Of a stretch of 64,000 nt of DNA, positions 57,824 through 64,000 are shown piece after piece. Below the pieces are notes generated by a model, which was not told the DNA's origin, did no database searches, and saw nothing but the letters and a program-made list of their open reading frames with translations. Each line of letters starts with the position of its first letter. Positions within the stretch are counted from its first letter, which is position 1. The DNA is from Streptomyces sp. NBC_00510. GTDB lineage: Bacteria > Actinomycetota > Actinomycetes > Streptomycetales > Streptomycetaceae. The stretch is from NCBI GenBank assembly GCA_036013505.1, contig CP107851.1, positions 5,420,001-5,484,000 on the forward strand, written 5' to 3'. The translations under genes and the position numbers were made by a program.

Positions 57824-58432
57824 ATGACCGACCCGGTGACCCTGGAGGGCGATCTGCGCCCCATCGGCGAGTTCGACGAGAAGCGTGCCGAGAACGCCGT
57901 CCGTGAGCTGCTGATCGCCGTCGGGGAGGACCCCGACCGCGAGGGACTGCGGGAGACCCCCGGCCGGGTCGCGCGGGCGTACCGGGAGATCTTCGCCGGG
58001 CTCTACCAGGAGCCGGAGGACGTCCTGACGACCACCTTCGACCTCGGGCACGACGAGATGGTCCTGGTCAAGGACATCGAGGTGCTGTCGAGCTGCGAGC
58101 ACCACCTGGTGCCGTTCGTGGGCGTCGCCCACGTCGGCTACATCCCCTCCGTGGACGGCAAGATCACCGGTCTGTCGAAGCTGGCCCGCCTGGTCGACGT
58201 CTTCGCCCGCCGCCCGCAGGTGCAGGAGAGGCTCACCACGCAGATCGCGGACTCGCTCATGCGGATACTCGAACCGCGCGGTGTGATCGTGGTCATCGAG
58301 TGCGAGCACATGTGCATGACGATGCGCGGGGTTCGCAAGCCCGGCGCGAAGACCATCACCTCGGCGGTGCGGGGCCAGTTGCGCGACCCCGCGACCCGCG
58401 CGGAGGCGATGAGCCTGATCATGGCCCAGTGA
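57824..58432 (+). CDS. folE: GTP cyclohydrolase I
   Basis: A 202-residue GTP cyclohydrolase, the first enzyme of folate synthesis, forming 7,8-dihydroneopterin triphosphate from GTP. Zinc ligands are C91 and H94 (SCEHHLVPF) and C164 (HMCMTMRGV); the substrate-binding PGRVARAYREIFAGL segment and the LSKLARLVDVFARRPQVQE core are intact. ATG 57824 follows GAACGAGG. A terminator-like hairpin separates it from ftsH. folP, folB and folK are downstream, with two other genes between. Confidence 0.97.
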   Translation: MTDPVTLEGDLRPIGEFDEKRAENAVRELLIAVGEDPDREGLRETPGRVARAYREIFAGLYQEPEDVLTTTFDLGHDEMVLVKDIEVLSSCEHHLVPFVGVAHVGYIPSVDGKITGLSKLARLVDVFARRPQVQERLTTQIADSLMRILEPRGVIVVIECEHMCMTMRGVRKPGAKTITSAVRGQLRDPATRAEAMSLIMAQ

Positions 58433-58580
58433 CCTGAGGGGCCGCGGGCCCCGGCCCGCGGCCCGGTCGGCGTTCCGGTCCCCGGTCCCCGGTCTCCGTT
58501 CCCCGTTCCGCGCTTCCCGCCCGGCGACGGAACCCGCCCGCCGGAGTTCACGTCCTACAGGGCGCAAATCTCCGACGAGA

Positions 58581-60383
58581 GTGGGGCGTGCGGTGGTGAA
58601 CCGCATCGCCGGGGCGTGGTGGCTGATGTCTGTCGTGGCAGAGGAAGATCTGGCTGTCCGGGTTCCCCGGGACAGGGTGCGACGGCTCCCACGGCTGATG
58701 CCGGGGTCGGCGGCGCCCCGCGTGGTGGGGAGGGCGTGCGCGCTGGTGGGGCTGCTGGACCTCGCGGCGGCGGTGTTCCCCGGGTTCCGGCACAGCCGGA
58801 TGCACGTGCTCGCCGGGGTCTTCCCGGGGACGGTCACCTCGGTGGCCGCGGCGGCGGGGGTGGTCACCGGCATCCTGATGCTGATGCTGGCGCACGCCCT
58901 CAAGCGCGGGAAGAAGCGCGCCTGGCGGGCGGCCGTGCTGCTGCTGCCGGCGGGCGCGGTGGCGCAGGTGCTGCACCGGCACTCGCTGGGCGGGGCCGTG
59001 CTGTCGGCGGTGCTGCTGGCCCTGCTGATCGGGTACCGGGCGGAGTTCTCGGCGCTCGGCGACCCCCGTACCCGGCTGAAGGCGGTCGCGGCCTTCGCGG
59101 GGCTGAGCGCGCTCAGCCTGGTGGTGGGACTGGTCATCGTCAGCGCCCACCCGGCGGCGGAGATGGGCGACCCGTCCTGGACGGACCGGCTGGCCGAGGT
59201 GGTCTGCGGGCTCTTCGGCTTCGACGGGCCGGTCTCCTACGCCACCGGCCAGGCCACCGACGTCGTCGCGTACTCGCTGGGCGGGCTGGGGTTCCTCATC
59301 GCCGCCACCACCGCGTACCTGGCGCTGCGCCCGGCCCACCCGGTCGCCGAACTGACGGCCGGGGACGAGGAGCGGCTGCGGACGCTGCTGCGACGGCACG
59401 GGGCCCGCGACTCCCTGGGGCACTTCGCGCTGCGCAGGGACAAGAGCGTGGTCTTCTCGCCGAGCGGCAAGGCCGCGGTCTGCTACCGCGTGGTGTCGGG
59501 GGTGATGCTCGCCAGCGGCGACCCGATCGGCGACGTGGAGGCCTGGCCGGGGGCGATACAGCGGTTCATGGCCGAGGCCCGGGCGCACGCCTGGATCCCC
59601 GCGGTCATGGGCTGCAGCGAGACCGGCGGGGAGGTGTGGACCCGGGAGACCGGTCTGGACGCCCTGGAGCTGGGTGACGAGGCCGTGGTGGAGACCTCCT
59701 GCTTCTCCTTGTCGGGGCGGGCGATGCGCAACGTGCGGCAGATGGTCAAGCGCACCGAGCGCGCGGGGTACGTGTGCCGGGTCCGGCGCGTGGCGGAACT
59801 GGGCGAGGAGGAACGCGACGCGGTCCGCCGCGCCGCGGACGCCTGGCGCGGCACGGACACCGAGCGGGGCTTCTCCATGGCGCTGGGCCGCTTCGGCGAC
59901 CCGGCGGACGAGGAGTGCGTGGTGGTGACGGCGCACGACGCGCAGGACGCGCTGAGGGCGGTGCTGCACTTCGTGCCCTGGGGCGAGGACGGCATGTCGC
60001 TGGACCTGATGCGGCGCGACCGGTCCGCCGACCCGGGGCTGAACGAACTGCTGATCGTGGCCGCGCTGAGCGAGGCGCCGCGACTGGGCGTGCGGCGGGT
60101 CTCGCTGAACTTCGCGATGTTCCGGTCGGCGCTGGCCCGTGGGGAGCGGCTCGGCGCGGGGCCGGTGCTGCGGACCTGGCGGGGTCTGCTGGTCTTCCTG
60201 TCCCGGTGGTTCCAGATCGAGTCGCTGTACCGGTTCAACGCCAAGTTCCAGCCGGAGTGGCTGCCGCGCTTCCTGGTCTTCCGGGCCACCGGGGACCTGC
60301 CCCGGATCGGCCTGGCCGCCATGCGGGCCGAGGGATTCGTCACCCTGGCGCTCCCCGCGTGGGCCTCCCGGCGCCTGCGGTGA
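58581..60383 (+). CDS. polytopic DUF2156 protein, LysX/MprF-like
   Basis: A membrane protein of up to 600 residues. About six helices occupy residues 45-260, and a cytosolic DUF2156 (phosphatidylglycerol lysyltransferase-like, GNAT-related) domain spans about 275-590: RHGARDSLGHFALRRDKSVV, ASGDPIGDVEAWPGAIQRF, and RRVSLNFAMFRSALARGERL. Such proteins move an aminoacyl group from aminoacyl-tRNA to phosphatidylglycerol, changing membrane charge. No lysyl-tRNA synthetase domain is fused, unlike mycobacterial LysX. GTG 58581, 58593 or ATG 58626 are all possible starts with weak RBS. Its position between folE and folP is the norm in Streptomyces but functionally unexplained. Confidence 0.85.
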   Translation: MGRAVVNRIAGAWWLMSVVAEEDLAVRVPRDRVRRLPRLMPGSAAPRVVGRACALVGLLDLAAAVFPGFRHSRMHVLAGVFPGTVTSVAAAAGVVTGILMLMLAHALKRGKKRAWRAAVLLLPAGAVAQVLHRHSLGGAVLSAVLLALLIGYRAEFSALGDPRTRLKAVAAFAGLSALSLVVGLVIVSAHPAAEMGDPSWTDRLAEVVCGLFGFDGPVSYATGQATDVVAYSLGGLGFLIAATTAYLALRPAHPVAELTAGDEERLRTLLRRHGARDSLGHFALRRDKSVVFSPSGKAAVCYRVVSGVMLASGDPIGDVEAWPGAIQRFMAEARAHAWIPAVMGCSETGGEVWTRETGLDALELGDEAVVETSCFSLSGRAMRNVRQMVKRTERAGYVCRVRRVAELGEEERDAVRRAADAWRGTDTERGFSMALGRFGDPADEECVVVTAHDAQDALRAVLHFVPWGEDGMSLDLMRRDRSADPGLNELLIVAALSEAPRLGVRRVSLNFAMFRSALARGERLGAGPVLRTWRGLLVFLSRWFQIESLYRFNAKFQPEWLPRFLVFRATGDLPRIGLAAMRAEGFVTLALPAWASRRLR

Positions 60384-60394
60384 GCCGCCCGCTC

Positions 60395-60400
60395 TAGGCT
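60395..60400 (+). promoter_or_regulatory. -10-like TAGGCT of folP
   Basis: TAGGCT at 60395-60400 is six bases before ATG 60407, with no Shine-Dalgarno sequence. A leaderless start is likely. Confidence 0.55.
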
Positions 60401-60406
60401 GACCCC

Positions 60407-61261
60407 ATGGGTACGATGCGCGGCCACGTGGCCGGATTGCCGTCCTGGGACCGGTGCGCGGTCATGGGTGTGGTCAACGTCACGCCGGACTCGTTCTCCG
60501 ACGGCGGCGACTGGTTCGACACGGACCTGGCGGTGAAGCACGGCCTGGACCTCGTCGCGGCCGGTGCCGACCTGGTGGACGTCGGCGGTGAGTCGACCCG
60601 TCCGGGCGCGGCGCGGGTGGACGAGGCGGAGGAACTGCGCAGGGTGGTCCCGGTCGTCCGCGAGCTGGCCAGGGCCGGGGTCGTGGTGAGCGTCGACACG
60701 ATGCGGGCCACGGTCGCGGAGAAGGCGGTCGAGGCGGGCGCGGCGCTGGTCAACGACGTCAGCGGCGGACTGGCGGACCCGGCGATGATCCCGGTCGTCG
60801 CGGCGACGGGCAGCCCGTTCATCGTGATGCACTGGCGCGGCCAGAGCATCGACATGAACAACCGGGCGGTCTACCGGGACGTCGTCGGCGAGGTCACCAC
60901 CGAGCTGCGGCGCAGCTTCGAGCGCGCGGTGGCGGGCGGCATCGCCCCGGAGCGGATCGTCCTCGACCCGGGGCTGGGCTTCGCGAAGAACGCCGAGCAC
61001 GACCTGACCCTGATCGCCCACGTCGAGGACCTGCTGGCCCTGGGCCGCCCCCTGCTGATCGCGGCCTCCCGCAAGCGGTTCCTCGGCCGCGTACTGGCCG
61101 GCGAGGGCGGCGATCCGCCTCCGGCCAGGGAACGCGACGCCGCCACGGCCGCCGTCACCGCCATCGTGGCGGGCCGCGGCGCCTGGGCGGTCCGGGTGCA
61201 CGAGGTGCACGACAGCGCCGACGCCGTACGGGTCGCACGGGCGCTGGAAGGGGCTCGGTGA
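60407..61261 (+). CDS. folP: dihydropteroate synthase
   Basis: A 284-residue dihydropteroate synthase. Core elements are visible: MGVVNVTPDSFSDGG (phosphate/pterin site, residues 20-34), GGESTRPGA (about 60-68), the VSVDTM strand, NDVSGG and LDPGLGFAK. It condenses dihydropterin pyrophosphate with p-aminobenzoate and is the target of sulfonamides. The sulfonamide loops look standard. The stop overlaps a short open frame by GTGA at 61258-61261. A leaderless start is likely (TAGGCT box). Confidence 0.97.
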   Translation: MGTMRGHVAGLPSWDRCAVMGVVNVTPDSFSDGGDWFDTDLAVKHGLDLVAAGADLVDVGGESTRPGAARVDEAEELRRVVPVVRELARAGVVVSVDTMRATVAEKAVEAGAALVNDVSGGLADPAMIPVVAATGSPFIVMHWRGQSIDMNNRAVYRDVVGEVTTELRRSFERAVAGGIAPERIVLDPGLGFAKNAEHDLTLIAHVEDLLALGRPLLIAASRKRFLGRVLAGEGGDPPPARERDAATAAVTAIVAGRGAWAVRVHEVHDSADAVRVARALEGAR

Positions 61262-61401
61262 GCTACGTGTCCGACCAGGTGCCGAAGGGTGCCGGGACAG
61301 GGGAACGAGGGAGCTTGGTGAGCGACGCACGCGAGCAGACGACGAGGGTGCCCGCCGCGGGACGCGGGGCGGGCGGGGCGACGGACGGGGGGACACGATG
61401 A
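61258..61401 (+). CDS. 47-codon open frame between folP and the NTF2-like gene (uncertain)
   Basis: GTG 61258 overlaps the folP stop by GTGA, and its TGA (61399-61401) overlaps the next ATG (61398). It encodes a short Gly/Arg-rich peptide (VSDAREQTTRVPAAGRG within it). Similar N-terminal residues occur, as I recall, at the start of the NTF2-like protein in S. coelicolor, which suggests this is a frameshifted former N terminus rather than a separate gene. Codon use is Streptomyces-like. Confidence 0.35.
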   Translation: MSYVSDQVPKGAGTGERGSLVSDAREQTTRVPAAGRGAGGATDGGTR

Positions 61402-61883
61402 CGCCGCGTACCGCCGAGGCCGCACGGGTCGAGGAGGCGAACCAGGCGTTCTACGACGCCGTGGAGCGGTCCGACCTGGACGCGCTGGAGGAGCTGGTGC
61501 TGACCGGCCCGCTGGCGGAGACGGTGTCCGTGGTGCACCCGGGCTGGCCGGTGCTGCGCGGGCGACGCGAGGTGATGCGCTCGTACGCCCTGATCATGGC
61601 GAACACCGAGTACATCCAGTTCTTCCTGACCGACGTGGAGGTGGCGGTCGACGGCGACACGGCCCTCGTCACCTGCACCGAGAACATCCTCACCGGCGGC
61701 CCCGCCGAGGAGGAGGGCGAGATGGGCTCCCTCGTGGGCGGCCTGGTGGTCGCCACGAATGTGTTTCGGCGCACACCGGAGGGTTGGCGGCTGTGGGTGC
61801 ACCACGGTTCCCCGGTGATGGCGGACGGGGTCGACGAGGACGCCGCGGAGGACGCCGACAACGGCGGCGAGGGGTCAGCCTGA
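61398..61883 (+). CDS. SnoaL/NTF2-like protein in the folate cluster
   Basis: A 161-residue protein with one NTF2-like cone fold: EEANQAFYDAVERSDLDALEE, then SVVHPGWPVLRGRREVMRS, the strands QFFLTDVEVAVDGDTALVTCTE and a WRLWVHHGSP end. Cone-fold proteins bind small ligands or act as isomerases; the ligand here is unknown. The C terminus is Asp/Glu-rich. It sits between folP and folB, a position kept in Streptomyces, so a link to pterin or p-aminobenzoate metabolism is possible but unproven. Confidence 0.88.
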   Translation: MTPRTAEAARVEEANQAFYDAVERSDLDALEELVLTGPLAETVSVVHPGWPVLRGRREVMRSYALIMANTEYIQFFLTDVEVAVDGDTALVTCTENILTGGPAEEEGEMGSLVGGLVVATNVFRRTPEGWRLWVHHGSPVMADGVDEDAAEDADNGGEGSA

Positions 61884-62009
61884 GGCCTTCTGACCACTCG
61901 TTCGAGCCAAGAAGTGGTGAAGGCCGGAGTAGGCCGCTGTGTCCCGGGGTAAGCGCGGGGCGGTCGGCCGCCTCGGTGCCCGGTACTGGGGACAGTCGGT
62001 GGTCGAAGG

Positions 62010-62015
62010 TACATT
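62010..62015 (+). promoter_or_regulatory. possible -10 element upstream of folB
   Basis: TACATT at 62010-62015 is a TANNNT match in the 217-base gap 61884-62100, with no clear -35. The rest of the gap is GC-rich and shows no gene. Confidence 0.3.
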
Positions 62016-62100
62016 CGAGTAAGGGCGGAGCGGCCCTCCCCTCCCGCTGGGCGGGCGGACCGCGCCCGCCCGTCCGTCCGACGACCAGCGGGAGTGAATC

Positions 62101-62460
62101 GTGGATCGTGTCGCGCTGCGCGGCCTGAAGGCCCGCGGGCACCACGGCGTGTTCGAACACGAGCGCCGCGAGGGCCAGGACTTCTTCGTGGACCTCGTCC
62201 TCGGCCTGGACACCGCACCCGCCGCCGCCACGGACGACCTGACCAGGACCGTGCACTACGGCATCGTGGCCGAGGAGGTCACCGCCGTCGTCGAGGGCGA
62301 GCCCGTGGACCTGATCGAGACCTTGGCCCAGCGGATCGCCGACCAGGTCCTCAAGCACGACCTGGTCCAGGAGGTGGAGGTCACCGTGCACAAGCCACAT
62401 GCCCCGATCACCGTCCCGTTCGCCGATGTGTCCGTCACCATCACCCGGAGGCGCCCGTGA
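62101..62460 (+). CDS. folB: dihydroneopterin aldolase
   Basis: A 119-residue FolB protein starting at GTG 62101. VDRVALRGLKARGHHGVFEHERREGQ contains the conserved active-site region, and the ELIETLAQRIAD-like segment (LIETLAQRIADQVL) carries the Glu that binds the pterin. It forms 6-hydroxymethyl-dihydropterin from dihydroneopterin. Its stop overlaps the folK start by GTGA (62457-62460), a strong sign of coupled translation. The upstream gap of 217 bases may hold a promoter (TACATT). Confidence 0.96.
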   Translation: MDRVALRGLKARGHHGVFEHERREGQDFFVDLVLGLDTAPAAATDDLTRTVHYGIVAEEVTAVVEGEPVDLIETLAQRIADQVLKHDLVQEVEVTVHKPHAPITVPFADVSVTITRRRP

Positions 62461-63047
62461 GCTACGACCCCACCGTGCAGCCGGTCCCGGCCTCCGTCGT
62501 CGCGCAGGTCGACGCCGCGGACTCGACGCTGCAGAATCCGAAGTTCGCCGTCATCTCGCTGGGCAGCAACCTCGGCAACCGCCTGGAGACGCTGCAGGGC
62601 GCCGTGGACGCCCTGGAGGACACCCCGGGCGTCCGGGTCAAGAAGGTCTCGCCGGTGTACGAGACGGAGCCCTGGGGCGTCGAGCCGGGCTCGCAGCCGA
62701 ACTACTTCAACGCCGTCGTCCTGGTCAGGACGACGCTGCCGCCGTCCTCGCTGCTGGAACGCGGCCGGGCGATCGAGGACGCCTTCGCCCGGACCCGCAC
62801 CGAGCGCTGGGGTGCGCGCACCATCGACGTCGACATCGTGGCCTACCAGGGCGTCGTCTCCGACGACCCGGAGCTGACGCTGCCGCATCCGCGGGCGCAC
62901 CAGCGGGCCTTCGTACTGGCGCCGTGGCTCGACATCGACCCCGCGGCGGAGCTGCCGGGACAGGGGCCGGTGGCCGGTCTGCTGGCGGGCGTGGGCCGGG
63001 AGAGCGTGTGGGCCCGGGGCGACGTGGAACTCAGGCTGCCGGAGTAA
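62457..63047 (+). CDS. folK: 2-amino-4-hydroxy-6-hydroxymethyldihydropteridine pyrophosphokinase
   Basis: A 196-residue HPPK. The first 26 residues are an extra N-terminal segment. The catalytic core shows ISLGSNLGNR, the SPVYETEPWG loop and the NYFNAVVLVRTTLP strand, plus DVDIVAYQG and LPHPRAHQRAFVLAPW with the His and Arg of the active site. It transfers pyrophosphate from ATP to hydroxymethyl-dihydropterin, feeding FolP. It is translationally coupled to folB by GTGA. Confidence 0.96.
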   Translation: MSYDPTVQPVPASVVAQVDAADSTLQNPKFAVISLGSNLGNRLETLQGAVDALEDTPGVRVKKVSPVYETEPWGVEPGSQPNYFNAVVLVRTTLPPSSLLERGRAIEDAFARTRTERWGARTIDVDIVAYQGVVSDDPELTLPHPRAHQRAFVLAPWLDIDPAAELPGQGPVAGLLAGVGRESVWARGDVELRLPE

Positions 63048-63101
63048 TCGTTACGATCCCGTCGGTACGTTCGTCGATGTGATGTGGGGAGCGAGCACTC
63101 G

Positions 63102-63596
63102 GTGAAGGCGCTGCGCATCAGGACCCTGGTCGGACTGTTCGTGGTGGCCGGAGTGCTCTCCTGGGCCGGCGCGAAGCTCTGGGACTCGCTGGGCACCCTG
63201 CCGGGCGTGCCCGTGGCCGCGCCGATCGTGCTGGCGCTGATCGCCGCCGTGCTGGCGGCGACGGCGCTGTCGTTGCGGTCCAGGCTGCGCGCGCAGCGCG
63301 AGCGGCGTCCGGGAGCCAAGGGCGTGGACCCGCTGCTGGCCGCCCGGGCGGTGGTCTTCGGCCAGGCCAGCGCGCTGGTCGCCGCCCTGGTCGCGGGCAT
63401 GTACGGCGGTGCGTGCGTCTTCCTCGTCATGTACCAGCTGGACAACGACCCCCGCCGTGACCAGGCGATCTACGCGGGCACCGCGGTGATCGCCGGCATC
63501 GCGGTCTGCGCCGCCGCGATCTTCCTGGAGCGGGTCTGCCGCCTCCCCGAGGACGAGGACGACAACCGCACCGGCGCGGTCGGCGGCCGGGCCTAG
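63102..63596 (+). CDS. DUF3180 membrane protein
   Basis: A 164-residue protein with four membrane segments (about residues 7-25, 35-57, 87-112 and 126-150). It has the family motif RRPGAKGVDPLLAARAVVFGQASALVAALVAGMY and ends in an acidic tail. Function is unknown. GTG 63102 (VKALRIR) is preferred over GTG 63084 because homologs I recall begin at the equivalent residue. It commonly follows folK in actinomycetes. Confidence 0.85.
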   Translation: MKALRIRTLVGLFVVAGVLSWAGAKLWDSLGTLPGVPVAAPIVLALIAAVLAATALSLRSRLRAQRERRPGAKGVDPLLAARAVVFGQASALVAALVAGMYGGACVFLVMYQLDNDPRRDQAIYAGTAVIAGIAVCAAAIFLERVCRLPEDEDDNRTGAVGGRA

Positions 63597-63619
63597 CAGC
63601 GCGCCGCGGCCGGGCCGTC

Positions 63620-64000
63620 TCAGTAACCGCGCCGGACGTTCTCGGCGGCGGCGTCGGCCTGCCGGCGGGAGCGCCGTCGGCGCTCGGCCGTCAGCTCGGC
63701 CAGCGCGCCGTCGAGGGCGGCCAGGACGCGGGCCTTCGCGTGGTCGGTCACGCCGGGTGCCGCGTCGGCGGCCGGGCCGCCGCGCAGGCCGAGCGCCCCG
63801 GTGAGGGCGGCGAGGACGGGCTCGTCCGCCGCCATGCGGTCGGCCGCGCGGCGCCGGGCGGGGGAGTGGCCCAGCACGGTCCGGGTGTCGCGGACCAGCC
63901 AGCTCCGGTGCCGTTCCCGTACGACCTCGCCCCCGGCCTCCAGGGCGGCCAGGTAGACGCCGGCCAGGCCGCGGCCCCTGCGCCACAGCCAGTCGCCGGG
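63620..64000 (-). CDS. hypothetical protein, C-terminal part (cut by window edge)
   Basis: The reading frame runs from the right edge to the stop at 63620; 126 residues are visible, with no start inside the window required. It is helical and Arg/Ala-rich (RRGRGLAGVYLAALEAGGEVVRERHRSWLVRD, then AKARVLAALDGALAELTAERRRRSRR). No family is recognised. It is transcribed toward DUF3180, tail to tail. GTG 63877 could give a shorter product, but the open frame continues upstream. Confidence 0.6.
   Translation of the reverse strand, partial: PGDWLWRRGRGLAGVYLAALEAGGEVVRERHRSWLVRDTRTVLGHSPARRRAADRMAADEPVLAALTGALGLRGGPAADAAPGVTDHAKARVLAALDGALAELTAERRRRSRRQADAAAENVRRGY

Noticed and set aside
1..64000. 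tRNA, rRNA, CRISPR, insertion sequences and prophage genes
   Set aside because: I looked for cloverleaf-like stems, spaced repeats, transposase motifs and phage structural genes and saw none; a dedicated tRNA scan would settle the first.

Overview
The window is chromosomal DNA from a Streptomyces-type actinomycete. It is GC-rich with almost exclusively G/C third codon positions, uses many GTG starts and GTGA/ATGA gene overlaps, and carries a conservon, TipA, an EXXR-less P450 and WS/DGAT-type enzymes. The right third (about 43-63 kb) has the order I recall from Streptomyces coelicolor around tipA: tipA, then (after ABC, DedA, ThrE and WS/DGAT genes) ppa, dac, a DUF2342 metalloprotease, tilS, hpt, ftsH, folE, a DUF2156 protein, folP, folB, folK and DUF3180.

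Left region (1-10.1 kb): a TerD-family gene cut by the window edge, an ECF sigma factor with an overlapping membrane protein, a lipoprotein, a short Rho paralog behind a structured leader, a GGCT-fold protein, a STAS protein whose 3' end overlaps a convergent sigma factor with a SnoaL-like tail, a VOC protein, a large PAS/GAF/SpoIIE/HATPase phosphatase, and an SDR whose catalytic Lys is Glu.

Conservon/terpene island (10.8-18.0 kb): cvnA-cvnB-cvnC-cvnD and a CYP157-like P450 are translationally coupled and end in a 21-bp hairpin. A class I terpene synthase and a canonical P450 follow. cvnA has two in-frame TTA (bldA) codons, the only ones I found in the window. The likely picture is a bldA-gated membrane sensor/GTPase system beside a terpenoid pathway. 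This is the best candidate here for an incompletely described system.

Middle region (18-43 kb): accessory genes. They include a GNAT, a secreted subtilase, two coupled GT-C mannosyltransferase-like proteins, two decaying genes side by side (an amber-interrupted nucleotidyltransferase and a frameshifted alpha/beta hydrolase), DUF2786, a PPOX protein, a YfbK-like VWA lipoprotein, an LLM flavin enzyme and an APC permease. A three-gene operon encodes a hydrolase, a di-iron-like protein and a ferredoxin-type reductase. Next come an MreB-like protein with altered nucleotide motifs, a second SpoIIE phosphatase, a secreted M23 peptidase, two tandem secreted paralogs, a CDF exporter, a glutamate decarboxylase with a 48-bp internal duplication, and a LysE-type exporter.

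Right region (43-64 kb): tipA with its inverted-repeat operator and internal TipAS start, but lacking one of the two conserved drug-site cysteines. Then YbjQ, a MalK-type ATPase, DedA, a ThrE-type exporter, WS/DGAT, and housekeeping genes for pyrophosphate, peptidoglycan, tRNA lysidine, purine salvage, FtsH proteolysis and folate synthesis. Several genes have a TANNNT box 6-7 bases before the start codon and no Shine-Dalgarno sequence, so leaderless mRNAs are probably common. I saw no rRNA, tRNA, CRISPR array, insertion sequence or prophage.
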